The translations under genes and the position numbers were made by a program. A DNA stretch of 63,114 nt from a bacterium. GTDB taxonomy: Bacteria; Armatimonadota; Chthonomonadetes; Chthonomonadales; Chthonomonadaceae. The notes below the pieces were generated by a model. That model was not told the DNA's origin, did not search any database, and worked only from the letters and a program-made list of their open reading frames with translations. The DNA lies in NCBI GenBank assembly GCA_021777995.1, contig JAJYCW010000008.1, forward strand, positions 1-63,114. The letters run 5' to 3'. Every line of letters begins with the position of its first letter. Position 1 is the stretch's first letter. Below, piece by piece: positions 53,681-62,965 of this stretch.

Positions 53681-55045
53681 TCATAGAGTTGATGCCGGCG
53701 CACCAGCACCCACCTCTATATCGGTCTGAGAGGATTCAGGACCACGGCCAATTTCGCGCATGACCATATACGCGAACAGTAGCGCAACCACTGTATAGAG
53801 GCCGCAGAAGCCCAGCGTTGTGAACGCTACATCCCCTCCGCTAACGGTGGGCGAGGCACCTGCAAGTGTTCGCTCGAGACCGTAGACCACCCAAGGCTGT
53901 CTGCCTATTTCTGCCACCATCCAACCGGCAGTAGTTGCGATATACGGGAAGGGAAACGAGAGCATTAGAACCCAAAGCAGCGCTCTATTCCTGAATAATC
54001 TGCCTGCGCGGAGCTGCCACGCAGAAACAAGCATCAAAAGAATAAACAGCGTTCCTAGCCCTACCATGATATGGTACGAGTAGTAGAGCAGCTCTACGTT
54101 GTCAGGCTGCATGTTCTTTGGAAACGAATCGAGACCCTGAACCTTCGCACCAAAATCACCATACGCTAGATAGCTAAGAATTCCTGGGACCTCAATCGCA
54201 TTCTCAATTTTGCCCGTCTGAAGATTAGGCTGGCCCATAATTGCCAGCGCTGCGTTGGTACTGGTGGTAAATTTGCCTTCCATCGCGGCTAACGCAGGCT
54301 TCTGGTACCGCGACATCATTTTGCCTTGACCATCCCCGGTGGGAAATATCTGTAGCAGTGTTGCAATACACCCTGTGACCACTGCCACTTTCATAAAGGC
54401 CTTGGCGTGTTCCACATGCATGCCTGCGAGAATATAATACGCCGCCACTGAACAAACCACGAATGAAGCCGTGGCCACCGTTGCTACCATGTTGTGTGAA
54501 TATTCCCACAATGCCCAGGGATTAAGAAGGTAGACAATGGGATTTACCAGGTGTAGTGCCCCATTTTGCCCTGGAGCGTAACCTACGGGATGTTGCATAA
54601 ATGCATTCGTCACGATAATGAAGTAGCCAGACAACCATGAACCAAGAAACAGCATTACAGCCGAAAACATATGGACTTTTTGTCCAAATCGCTTCTCACC
54701 AAATAGCAGTATCCCCAGAAACGACGATTCTGCAAAGAATGCGAACATGCCCTCCATAGCGAGCGACATACCAATTACACCGCCTGCAAAGTTACTAAAA
54801 GCGGCCCAGTTTGTTCCAAACTGGAACTCCATCGGTATTCCGGTAACTACACCAACTGCAAAGTTAATGCCGAATATCCGCGTCCAGAATCGCGCGGACT
54901 CATTATAAATGGCATCTCGTGTCTTAAGATAGCGTGCCTTAAAGATGACTATCAGCAGGGCAAGCCCCATAGATAACTGCGGGAAAAGGTAATGATAGAT
55001 AATGGTGAAGGCAAATTGAAACCGGCTCCATCCTACTGCGCTCAT
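53681..55045 (-). CDS. cydA: Cytochrome bd ubiquinol oxidase subunit I
   Basis: About 454 residues from ATG 55045 (MSAVGWSRFQFAF); an in-frame ATG at 55066 is an alternative. The start SRFQFAFTIIYHYLFPQLSMG gives the heme ligand His18, matching E. coli His19. Other marks are IPMEFQFGTNW, the long helix with GFWLSG-type topology, and GRQPWVVYGLERT. Its length is short of the E. coli form (522), so the Q-loop is probably the short type. Contains the quinol-oxidising site. Confidence 0.95.
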   Translation of the reverse strand: MSAVGWSRFQFAFTIIYHYLFPQLSMGLALLIVIFKARYLKTRDAIYNESARFWTRIFGINFAVGVVTGIPMEFQFGTNWAAFSNFAGGVIGMSLAMEGMFAFFAESSFLGILLFGEKRFGQKVHMFSAVMLFLGSWLSGYFIIVTNAFMQHPVGYAPGQNGALHLVNPIVYLLNPWALWEYSHNMVATVATASFVVCSVAAYYILAGMHVEHAKAFMKVAVVTGCIATLLQIFPTGDGQGKMMSRYQKPALAAMEGKFTTSTNAALAIMGQPNLQTGKIENAIEVPGILSYLAYGDFGAKVQGLDSFPKNMQPDNVELLYYSYHIMVGLGTLFILLMLVSAWQLRAGRLFRNRALLWVLMLSFPFPYIATTAGWMVAEIGRQPWVVYGLERTLAGASPTVSGGDVAFTTLGFCGLYTVVALLFAYMVMREIGRGPESSQTDIEVGAGAPASTL

Positions 55046-55380
55046 ATAGCAACTCCATTTCCGCAAATACCGTTAAAAAAACAGACTTCTCTTTTCGGCA
55101 CTACTGTTGTGATTGTACCCACTCGCTGGTCGAGCATAATCCGCAATCAGAGGGATTTTGTAGCTCTTCTACCCACAATGCGGCATCCCGCTCCTCCACC
55201 GATCATCGGCAAACCACCTTCCGTGTGGCCATGCGGAAATTGAATGGACAATTGCTACTTATTAATGGAATGCCATTTATTAAAATTAATTACTACCAGG
55301 AATAAGTGTAAACAACTTTATTACTAACAACGTATAATAATTAGTTAATTGCCCACTTGATAGTGAATTGCGAATTCAAG

Positions 55381-55430
55381 TTGACAAAACGCGTATATTG
55401 TGATATAACTATCTATAGTTATATCACAAT
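55381..55430 (+). promoter_or_regulatory. Promoter with 34-bp perfect palindromic operator
   Basis: TTGACA (55381-55386) and TATAAC (55404-55409) are spaced by 17 bases. ATTGTGATATAACTAT (55397-55412) and its exact inverse at 55415-55430 flank CT, giving a 34-bp perfect palindrome that covers the -10 and the start region. This is an ArsR-type autorepression site 14 bases before the ArsR gene. Upstream, 55046-55380 holds no other supported gene and is AT-rich. Confidence 0.85.
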
Positions 55431-55444
55431 CATGGAATATACCT

Positions 55445-55750
55445 ATGACTACAAATTCAGCCTGCTCGTTAATCGATATGGAGACACTAGAGCGAATCGC
55501 GCCGATCATCAGGCATACTGCTCATCCTTTACGATTGCGAATTCTCGATTTCCTTTCATCTCAGGATGAGCCACAAACCGTCACAGCCATCATTGAGGCG
55601 TGCAAGTCGCCCCAGGCAATCGTGAGCCAGCAGCTACGAATATTGAAAGATCAGAATGTGTTAACCGCACGGCGTGATCGCAACCATGTGAAATATAGTG
55701 TTGCCAACAATAACGTGCTACTACTGCTGGACTGTATCAGGCGGCACTAA
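55445..55750 (+). CDS. ArsR-family transcriptional regulator
   Basis: A 101-residue winged-helix repressor: IIRHTAHPLRLRILDFLS, the recognition helix SPQAIVSQQLRILKDQNVLTARRDRN and HVKYSV wing. Cysteines are at 7, 53 and 97. Cys53 is near the DNA-binding helices and Cys97 in the last helix, so redox or metal sensing is possible, but no full ArsR metal site (such as CVC) is present. Autoregulated by the palindrome upstream. It overlaps nothing but is followed at 4 bases by a TlpA-like gene. Confidence 0.88.
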   Translation: MTTNSACSLIDMETLERIAPIIRHTAHPLRLRILDFLSSQDEPQTVTAIIEACKSPQAIVSQQLRILKDQNVLTARRDRNHVKYSVANNNVLLLLDCIRRH

Positions 55751-55754
55751 TTCC

Positions 55755-56324
55755 ATGAGTCAATCCGCTGTACCAGTGAAGCCCAGTCGCGGTCTAGAGC
55801 GATTCCTGGTTGTTGTCATTGTGTTGTGTGTTGTCTGGCTGTTTGCGTTTCAAATGGGCCTTGTTACCGACCAGCAATTAAGCATTAAGCCTGTGAGTGA
55901 GCGTAAACCATTAGGTAACATGTCGATGCCATTGCTGAACGGAGGCACTTGGAATTCCAATAGTGAAAGAGGCAAGGTGCTGTTGGTGAACTACTGGGCA
56001 ACATGGTGCCCGCCGTGCCGTCACGAGCTTCCGGACCTTGAGGCGCTCTACAACAAATATAGATCTAAAGGTTTTCAGGTTGTTGGGATTGAGATGGGTG
56101 GCGAACCAAAATCCCAGGTGCAATCCTTCGTTCTTAACAGTGGTATCACTTACCCGGTGGCATATCCTTCAAACGTTCAAGCGTTGGTAAGTGTCGCTCC
56201 TGCCCTGCCGACTTCCGTAGTTACCGACAGGCAAGGGCGGGTAGTCATGAGTTTTACGGGTGCTGTGAACCGTGCGGAGTTCGAACCGGTACTGCATAAA
56301 CTTCTTGTTGAACCTGGTGATTAG
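55755..56324 (+). CDS. TlpA/ResA-like membrane-anchored thioredoxin
   Basis: About 189 residues from ATG 55755 (MSQSAVPVK). One anchor helix at residues 17-35 (FLVVVIVLCVVWLFAFQM). Thioredoxin domain with VLLVNYWATWCPPCRHELPDLEAL (redox pair WCPPC at 84-88), GIEMGGEP and PTSVVTDRQGRVV with the cis-Pro. It reduces or oxidises exported proteins, such as those in cytochrome assembly. It is four bases after the ArsR gene and probably under the same operator, suggesting regulation of an envelope redox step. Confidence 0.88.
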   Translation: MSQSAVPVKPSRGLERFLVVVIVLCVVWLFAFQMGLVTDQQLSIKPVSERKPLGNMSMPLLNGGTWNSNSERGKVLLVNYWATWCPPCRHELPDLEALYNKYRSKGFQVVGIEMGGEPKSQVQSFVLNSGITYPVAYPSNVQALVSVAPALPTSVVTDRQGRVVMSFTGAVNRAEFEPVLHKLLVEPGD

Positions 56325-56350
56325 AACCATAGCCTTGTTGCCAGATACTT

Positions 56351-57082
56351 CTACGGTGTCGCCAGGACGGTTTTTAGCCAGCCATGAATGGACGCTCTTG
56401 CAGTGTCTGGCAAATCCATGTGCGACGACGATATTATTTGTCGGTCACAATGCGGGTTAAGCCTATCTGCTAGAGCAAAAACGCTGCCTGTGGGAAGCAG
56501 TACATCTTGCCGCGCGGCAACAAATAGCGCAGGACAGGTTATCGGAGGCAGATCGCGGATGAAACCGTCCAGTTGTGCAATAAATTGCTCAGCGGACGCC
56601 CCGGTAACATAATCACTGCGCTGTTCAAGCATCTTTTTACCTACCATCGACGAGAAGCCATGGCTGGGATTATCGCCCATTGCCATTGCAATGACTGCCT
56701 TCACGTCGATATTGTGCTCAAGCAGGCTGGACGCTGCTGAGATACAGGCAGCAGCACCCAGTGAGTGCCCACACAGTACGAAGTCATCACCCTGTGCCTC
56801 TCGCCTAAGGGAACGAACGACCGCAATGACGTTGTCCGCAGCCACTTGTGGCGTAGACATACTTCCGCCAGACGAACCTAGTTTATGCCCTGCAAGGTCC
56901 ACTGTTACGCATGGCAGACCTCGCAATGCAAGGTAACCTGCCAAACCATCTAAACTATACTTTCCGGCGGTGTAGCCATGCACAAGAACCGTGGTACACG
57001 ATGCGACAAATTCCGAGGGAACATAACGCAGTCCAGCCAGCGGATAGCCATCGCACGTGAACTGCACTGGCTGCAGCCTCAT
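56351..57082 (-). CDS. Alpha/beta hydrolase
   Basis: About 243 residues from ATG 57082 (MRLQPVQFTCDGYP), which overlaps the lnt stop as ATGA. Nucleophile elbow FVLCGHSLGAAACI, VLVHGYTAG oxyanion region, ARQDVLLPTGSV with the Asp and a late SSSHMDLPD with the His, giving a Ser-Asp-His triad. Substrate unknown; a serine aminopeptidase-like or monoacylglycerol lipase-like hydrolase would fit its coupling to lnt. Confidence 0.82.
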   Translation of the reverse strand: MRLQPVQFTCDGYPLAGLRYVPSEFVASCTTVLVHGYTAGKYSLDGLAGYLALRGLPCVTVDLAGHKLGSSGGSMSTPQVAADNVIAVVRSLRREAQGDDFVLCGHSLGAAACISAASSLLEHNIDVKAVIAMAMGDNPSHGFSSMVGKKMLEQRSDYVTGASAEQFIAQLDGFIRDLPPITCPALFVAARQDVLLPTGSVFALADRLNPHCDRQIISSSHMDLPDTARASIHGWLKTVLATP

Positions 57083-58695
57083 TCTGCTACCGTTTCCAGC
57101 CTGTTGGGTCGTCGGGACAGCCAAGCCAGACGCGCCAGAAACAGCATGCAGACGACTACAAACCAATCGCCAAAGCGTACATAAAATGTGGTGCCACGCA
57201 TACGATGCACGACGATGTCTATATAACCGGGCTCGTCATCTGGTAAGCGGCTAAGCATCCGTCCTTCAGCGTCGAACACACAGGTGATACCCGTGGTAGT
57301 AGATCGTACCACCTCGCGCCGGTTTTCAATTGCCCTTAGTGTCACGGCGGCAATATGCTGTTGCCGGGCAGCGGTGCTTCGAAACCACGAGTCATTACTC
57401 TGGGTGACCAGCAGATCAGCACCGGATTTCGTCATGGCCCTTACATCCATGGGGTACATCGACTCATAACATATAAACGTTCCTATGGAAAAATGACCGA
57501 CTTTTGGCGTTTCCGCTGCCATTGGAGCATCATGTGGGCCCACGCTTACATCATCTGGAGGAAACTGAAATGCCCGGCCCACTATGGGGTCTAAAAGCCC
57601 GCGGAACGGTATGAACTCGCCAAACGGTACAAGCCGCTGTTTGTCGTAGCGCTCAGGCTTCAAGTTTCCTGGTAGGAACATGACTGAGCTGTTGGTCTCG
57701 CTCGTCCCCGTGGAACCATCGATACGACTACCGGTAACGATGGCTGCATTGTACTTGTTGGCTAAAGCTTGGAGGAACTCATAGGCGCGAGGATTATGAA
57801 TTGCATCGTTAGGCAACCCTGTCTCGGGCCACACATACAGGTCCGGCGCGGGAGCGGCAGCGCTGGCAGATTTTGTTAAACCTGCATAGAGTGCATACTG
57901 GGCGTCTGGCGAGGGCACGTTGAATGACGAGACGCCCGTCTGCATATCTGCAACAACCATTGTAGGGCCAATGTCCTTTTGCTGCATGCGGGCCAGCCCG
58001 TAGAGGCATACCATTACGGAGGCGACTCCAGCGAACCATAGCGGCCGGCTTCTATCGGACTTTGCTGGATTGAGCACCCGGTATGCGATCGCACCGCCAA
58101 CAAGTGCCAACAGAAAACTAACCCCATAGGCTCCAGTCATGTCGGCAATCTGCAGCACCGGAAGGAAATGGTACTGGGTATAGCTCAATTGTTCCCAGGG
58201 CATCGAGAGTGACCCAAGAGTGCGCGCCCATTCCATTACTACCCAGGCCGAGGCCCAACCGACAACCTTTAAAACGGGATTCTGTATTCTGGAAATCTTC
58301 CACGCTGCCGCTGCCCATGCCGCATAAAACAGAGCGAGCACGAGAGTTAAACCAAACCAGGCAAGCCAACCTATAGGAGAGCCTGTCCACCCTACTATTG
58401 TCCAGCCTGTCCAGTACCACAGCGGGCCCAGAAAGCACCAGCCAAACAGGTAGCCACGTCGTGCTGCCTGAGCAATGCCCTTTGATCTGGCAACACTCAC
58501 CATCAGCGGTGCGAGTGCGATCCAGGCTAAGGGCCATAAGCCGACAGGTGGAGATGATAACCAAAGAAGAAAACCGGCTAGAATTGCCAACGATGCACCG
58601 GGTTTGGGGTTTACGGATTGGCTGCCGGCCTTCGGTCCGTCTTCCGGTTGAATTTTATGTGCTGTTGCCACAGAGATGTTGTACCTGAAAGTCAC
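57079..58695 (-). CDS. lnt: Apolipoprotein N-acyltransferase
   Basis: A 538-residue membrane enzyme that N-acylates lipoproteins. N-terminal membrane helices (about 35-215: LAWIALAPLMV, GPLWYWTGWTIVGW, MPWEQLSYTQY) are followed by a periplasmic nitrilase-fold domain with the catalytic triad Glu (YVWPETGLPND), Lys (KQRLVPFGEFIPFR) and Cys (TFICYESMYP). The start is uncertain because the first 30 residues are polar and of low conservation. A gene with this enzyme supports a Gram-negative-type envelope. Confidence 0.93.
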   Translation of the reverse strand: MTFRYNISVATAHKIQPEDGPKAGSQSVNPKPGASLAILAGFLLWLSSPPVGLWPLAWIALAPLMVSVARSKGIAQAARRGYLFGWCFLGPLWYWTGWTIVGWTGSPIGWLAWFGLTLVLALFYAAWAAAAWKISRIQNPVLKVVGWASAWVVMEWARTLGSLSMPWEQLSYTQYHFLPVLQIADMTGAYGVSFLLALVGGAIAYRVLNPAKSDRSRPLWFAGVASVMVCLYGLARMQQKDIGPTMVVADMQTGVSSFNVPSPDAQYALYAGLTKSASAAAPAPDLYVWPETGLPNDAIHNPRAYEFLQALANKYNAAIVTGSRIDGSTGTSETNSSVMFLPGNLKPERYDKQRLVPFGEFIPFRGLLDPIVGRAFQFPPDDVSVGPHDAPMAAETPKVGHFSIGTFICYESMYPMDVRAMTKSGADLLVTQSNDSWFRSTAARQQHIAAVTLRAIENRREVVRSTTTGITCVFDAEGRMLSRLPDDEPGYIDIVVHRMRGTTFYVRFGDWFVVVCMLFLARLAWLSRRPNRLETVAE

Positions 58696-58739
58696 CCATA
58701 TCCGCTACCCAACGGCAGCATGGGTACTTTGGAGTAATG

Positions 58740-58745
58740 TATAAT
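58740..58745 (+). promoter_or_regulatory. -10 box (TATAAT) for the lipoprotein gene
   Basis: TATAAT at 58740-58745 in the 114-base gap between lnt and the divergent lipoprotein gene, about 65 bases before its start. No clear -35. Confidence 0.35.
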
Positions 58746-58809
58746 CTAGCAGTGCGACGCAGATTGCTAGGCAAGCTGCAGCGCAGTATTCGTTCAGGAA
58801 CTGCATGAT

Positions 58810-59709
58810 ATGAAACAAACACAGCTTGCTAATCGACCACCGTGCATCCTTAACCGCAGAGAACTTCTGCAATCTGGTGGGCTGCTCACTGCACTCGCTG
58901 CCGCCGGCTGCGCCGCTCCGGTGCCTGGAACAGTCAATCAGCTTACGGGTTATCGATTACGAGCTACCATCAATTTCAACGACGCCTTATCGGGTAATTA
59001 CTACTATTTCGTGCTCATCAACAACAGGCATACCGCCATTCCGCAAGCGAACGGCCCCATTCCAGTGGGTGGACCTATAAGTGGCAGCACCTACGGCAAC
59101 GGATTTGCGACGGGCAGTACAGCAGGAACTAGCGGTTTTACAGATATTGTTCTGTACGGGCAACAGCTGCCCATTGGCGTCGCACAGAATAACACTGCCA
59201 TCTACCACGTCATTGGCGAGGACACTACCGATTTAGGGAACGCCAATTACTTCGACCTACGATTTATCAGGCAAACCGGGAACGCACTACAGAGCAGTGA
59301 CCCAATTAACAGCGGCAGCCCGGCTACTGCCAGCCAGCTTATCTGGGAGATTGACCTCGGTCAATTAACGATTGACCCATCCACTAACCTGCCGTACGCC
59401 AGTTCTGCCACGAGGTTGTCAGCGGTGCAACAGATGAGTTGGCTGCAAATCAACATTGTCGCTACGAACATACTACCGCGCGACCCACAAACTGCGGTTA
59501 ACAAACAGTACGACTCCATGGGAAACAACAATCAGCAGCAAGATTACTACATCGGTATACCGGTATTTCTCAATGGAGCGTTTCAACCGGGATCTTACCC
59601 GAACCTGGCGGGCGCCGAAGTTACCGGTGACGTCCAACCACCTGGTTCGCCACAGGATCCCAAACTGGATATGACCGGCTGGAAATTCGACCTATTTCAA
59701 TCTGGCTAG
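58810..59709 (+). CDS. Predicted secreted lipoprotein, unknown function
   Basis: A 299-residue protein with a twin-Arg-like start (NRRELLQSGG), a hydrophobic stretch and a lipobox-like ALAAAGC. The mature part is beta-rich and Gly/Asn-rich (LRATINFNDALSGNYYYFVLINN, LIWEIDLGQLTIDPSTN). No domain recognised. The neighbouring lnt gene would process lipoproteins of this type, though adjacency alone is not proof. Ends 4 bases before the convergent ruvB. Confidence 0.7.
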   Translation: MKQTQLANRPPCILNRRELLQSGGLLTALAAAGCAAPVPGTVNQLTGYRLRATINFNDALSGNYYYFVLINNRHTAIPQANGPIPVGGPISGSTYGNGFATGSTAGTSGFTDIVLYGQQLPIGVAQNNTAIYHVIGEDTTDLGNANYFDLRFIRQTGNALQSSDPINSGSPATASQLIWEIDLGQLTIDPSTNLPYASSATRLSAVQQMSWLQINIVATNILPRDPQTAVNKQYDSMGNNNQQQDYYIGIPVFLNGAFQPGSYPNLAGAEVTGDVQPPGSPQDPKLDMTGWKFDLFQSG

Positions 59710-59713
59710 AAAC

Positions 59714-60787
59714 CTACTGTTGATCGTCCATTAATCTGTACTGAAGGGCTCCCTGGCTCAACGAAGCGGGAACTGGAAGGCCGACATGGGCACAGGCCTG
59801 GCGAGTTACGGCTCTCCCGCGAGATGTACGATTCAGGAACCCCAATTGCATAAGGTAAGGCTCCGCCATATCTTCGATGGTGTCTCGCTCTTCTCCCAAC
59901 ATAGCGGCAAGTGTCTCGAGGCCCACAGGTCCACCGTCAAATTTCTGAATAATCGCGGTGAGAAACCTCCGATCAAAGGCATCTAAGCCCAATTCATCCA
60001 CTTCCAACATGGAGAGAGCGGTTTCGGCTGCACGCCGGTCAATGGTGCCGGTCCCCCGCACCTGTGCCCAATCGCGAACGCGGCGAAGAAGGCGATTTGC
60101 CACGCGAGGGGTACCGCGAGACCTGCGGGCTATTTCCATTGAGCCGCTCGTGTCTATTTGCACATCAAGGATCGCCGCCGAGCGGCGCACAATTGTATCG
60201 AGGTCGTTCACCTCGTATAGTTGAAGCCCGTGCTGTATGCCGAATCGATCACGCATTGGGGACGAAACCATCCCTGCGCGTGTCGTCGCGCCCACAAGAG
60301 TGAACCGGGGAACAGGTAGAGCGACTGTGCGCGCCGCTGGCCCCTGGCCAATGACGATATCCATGCGGAAATCTTCCATCGCTGAATAGAGAATCTCTTC
60401 GACGGTTCTATTCAACCTATGAATCTCGTCGATAAAAAACACGCTTTGCGGTTCCAACCCGGAGAGAATTGCAGCCAGGTCGCGAGGCTTTTCAAGGGCG
60501 GGACCAGAAGTGATGCGGATTGGCGCATCCATCTCGTTAGCGATGATGTTACTGAGTGTCGTTTTGCCCAGACCTGGAGGACCATAGAGCAGCACATGAT
60601 CCAAGGTTTCAGCACGAGATCGAGCAGCCTGTATAGCGATCTTAAGGTTCTCTTTAACCCGAATCTGGCCTATCATCTCGGTGAGCCTGCGCGGTCGTAT
60701 AGAGAGTTCACTCTCGTCGTCTGTGCGCGTTCGCGGGTCGATTACGCGATCTGGGTCGCGGTCATCGCTGGAAGCTGATGGCACCAA
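59714..60787 (-). CDS. ruvB: Holliday junction branch migration helicase RuvB
   Basis: A 357-residue AAA+ motor: [18 protein letters not shown], Walker [16 protein letters not shown], Walker [15 protein letters not shown], sensor region [15 protein letters not shown] with the arginine finger context, and a C-terminal winged helix ([40 protein letters not shown]). RuvA and RuvC are not in this window. Acts in recombinational repair. Confidence 0.96.
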   Translation of the reverse strand: MVPSASSDDRDPDRVIDPRTRTDDESELSIRPRRLTEMIGQIRVKENLKIAIQAARSRAETLDHVLLYGPPGLGKTTLSNIIANEMDAPIRITSGPALEKPRDLAAILSGLEPQSVFFIDEIHRLNRTVEEILYSAMEDFRMDIVIGQGPAARTVALPVPRFTLVGATTRAGMVSSPMRDRFGIQHGLQLYEVNDLDTIVRRSAAILDVQIDTSGSMEIARRSRGTPRVANRLLRRVRDWAQVRGTGTIDRRAAETALSMLEVDELGLDAFDRRFLTAIIQKFDGGPVGLETLAAMLGEERDTIEDMAEPYLMQLGFLNRTSRGRAVTRQACAHVGLPVPASLSQGALQYRLMDDQQ

Positions 60788-60874
60788 ATTATGCTCTCCT
60801 GCCTCGTTTGTGCACCTGTTGGCAACCTGTTGGCATCACCGTGGCATCATTGTGTGGGAAGCGGTTAAAACTGC

Positions 60875-60880
60875 TATAAT
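60875..60880 (+). promoter_or_regulatory. Extended -10 box giving a leaderless start
   Basis: TGCTATAAT (TG at 60872-60873, TATAAT at 60875-60880) is an extended -10. The GTG start codon of the next gene is at 60887, 6 bases after the box, where transcription would begin. No Shine-Dalgarno sequence is possible. Confidence 0.6.
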
Positions 60881-60886
60881 GATACT

Positions 60887-62965
60887 GTGAAATGTGTCAT
60901 TTTGTCTACTGTGTTTCTCTTGGGAATGCTATTAAACGCCGGTGCGGCACCGCGTGTTACAGTGGTCGTAGTACCGGGTTTACGCGCGAAGGATTGCGCC
61001 AAACTACCGTTTATTGCGAACAATACTAGCACCTTGGCGGCCGGGTTTATGGTTTGTCGGGCAGGAGGACATACCCTTACACAGCTACGGCACGATGGGC
61101 GCGATCGCCTAAGTTCGCTCATTCTCACACTTGCGGCGGGTGCACGCACAGTTGGTCCAGCGGCATCGGCTATCGGATCTCCATTGCCAAAACAGACCGG
61201 TTCACCCACACGATTACCTCGACGGCTGTGGAGGGCAATGAAGAGGTATGCAAACGGCGAGAACTATCCAGTTCACCCCGGGCTGCTTGGGGATTTGGTT
61301 CATCAAGCAGGCATGACGACCGCGGGACTAGCCGACTGCCGGACGAACGCCGAAGCTGCTCTTTCGCTACTAGTAACTGCCGACAGCAAGGGGAGTACAG
61401 ACACACCACCCTGGATGTTGAGACTTAGCAGACAATCGCCGTGCAGCCCCTCAGGAGTGATAACAGACTCGTCGCAAATTCTTCAGACCTGGAGATCACT
61501 CAAGCCGCAAGTAGGATTGTGCGCGATCACCCTATGGGTGCTGTACCGCGCCGACACTAGCGCACCAAAATGTCTCGCGTCAGCCGCTGTGAAACACCGA
61601 GCAGCGGCTTTAGCCCAGATAGATCACATTTTGACGGGCATAGCACGGGTAGCCTTACCACGTGACGGCACCCTCGTCCTGCTCTCGCCTGGGCCGGACC
61701 GATCCAGCCCCGCTATGGATAGATTGGCGCCAGTATTCATGACCGGCCCTGGAGTTACGGCAGGTGTGATATCAAGCGCCTCAACGCACTTGCCCGGTGT
61801 CGTGGTCAATACGGACTTCCTCCCCACCATACTCAAACTGCTTACAATACGGCCCAATGCTCGCCTTGTAGGCAGGCCATTTAATAGCGACGGACTACCG
61901 GTCACGATTACCAAGCTTGTGGCTTTTCATAGGTCGCTGCTTCATCGGGCAGCAAGTCAGCAGGTGTTCGGCGGCCTGCCAACCCTGCAGCTCGTTCTGT
62001 TGCTGATCTGCCTGGCAGCGACCGTGACTGTACGGTCCAGATTGGCCGCAGCGGCCGCGTGTGGCGTGGCTTCAATTCCACTAGCTCTGCTATTGCTGCC
62101 GCTGGTTCCAACCTCATCACTGTACTGGCAGGGGGCTGAGATTGGGCTATGGCTTGGCGTCTGGATGGCTGCGGGCGGGCTGCTAGTTGACAATACGCCT
62201 CTACTAATCGCATTAAATGCAGCGCTGCTGTCGATTATCTGCACGATAGATCTGCTTACCGGGTGCAACTTGCAGCGCCATGCCTGGATGAGCTACTCGG
62301 TAATGGAGGCCGCGCGGTTCTTCGGTATTGGCGGCGAATATACGGGCGCCGTCTTGGGTAGTGCAGTTATCATCGCAGCTGTGTTGATTCGTCGGTCACC
62401 GAAATATTTGTCTGCTGCGCTTGTCAGTATTGCAGCACTCACCTTGATGATGGCATGGCCCACGGCGGGAGCCAAGGTAGGTGCACTGCCTACTGGCATT
62501 TGCGTTGCAGGCTTGGTGCTCCTTGCATTCTCCGGTCGTCGAGTAAAACCAGCACACGTTGTGACAGCAGCGCTGACCACGGCTGCCTTACTTGCGATTC
62601 TGGTAGTCATAGACTTCCACCACACTGTGCATGAAACTCAATTGGGGCGCGCATTTCAGGGGCGCGCAGGCGGCACCATCGTTCAAATCGCTTATCGCAA
62701 GCTTAGCATGAGTGCGCATCTACTAACACACAGCATCTGGACATTAGTGTTGGGCACCGCTATCGTGGTGATCTGGCAGACATCGCGGCGCTTGGGCACA
62801 GAAGGCAAGGCGCTCACTACCGTATCTGTGCTTGGATCCCTATGCTGCCTCGTTTTCAACGACGCCGGGCCTGCCATTGCTGCCGCATTCATCGTGGGTA
62901 TTGCCGCATACCTCACAAGTCGATCCACAGCCGAAACTAGGCGTAGCGCCAGCGAAACGGAGTGA
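60887..62965 (+). CDS. Secreted/membrane AlkP-like domain plus membrane helices
   Basis: A 692-residue protein from GTG 60887. Signal or anchor at residues 1-21 (ILSTVFLLGMLLNAGAA). The exported N-terminal domain (about 25-350) has the style of alkaline phosphatase-superfamily folds (VTVVVVPGLRA; DGTLVLLSPGPDRSS; APVFMTGPGVTAG; VVNTDFLPTILKLL), although the metal ligands are not obvious. From about residue 365 it has about ten hydrophobic segments, ending in polar SAETE. Such fused proteins occur in several bacteria with unknown function. It probably has no 5' leader (see the extended -10 box). Confidence 0.7.
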   Translation: MKCVILSTVFLLGMLLNAGAAPRVTVVVVPGLRAKDCAKLPFIANNTSTLAAGFMVCRAGGHTLTQLRHDGRDRLSSLILTLAAGARTVGPAASAIGSPLPKQTGSPTRLPRRLWRAMKRYANGENYPVHPGLLGDLVHQAGMTTAGLADCRTNAEAALSLLVTADSKGSTDTPPWMLRLSRQSPCSPSGVITDSSQILQTWRSLKPQVGLCAITLWVLYRADTSAPKCLASAAVKHRAAALAQIDHILTGIARVALPRDGTLVLLSPGPDRSSPAMDRLAPVFMTGPGVTAGVISSASTHLPGVVVNTDFLPTILKLLTIRPNARLVGRPFNSDGLPVTITKLVAFHRSLLHRAASQQVFGGLPTLQLVLLLICLAATVTVRSRLAAAAACGVASIPLALLLLPLVPTSSLYWQGAEIGLWLGVWMAAGGLLVDNTPLLIALNAALLSIICTIDLLTGCNLQRHAWMSYSVMEAARFFGIGGEYTGAVLGSAVIIAAVLIRRSPKYLSAALVSIAALTLMMAWPTAGAKVGALPTGICVAGLVLLAFSGRRVKPAHVVTAALTTAALLAILVVIDFHHTVHETQLGRAFQGRAGGTIVQIAYRKLSMSAHLLTHSIWTLVLGTAIVVIWQTSRRLGTEGKALTTVSVLGSLCCLVFNDAGPAIAAAFIVGIAAYLTSRSTAETRRSASETE

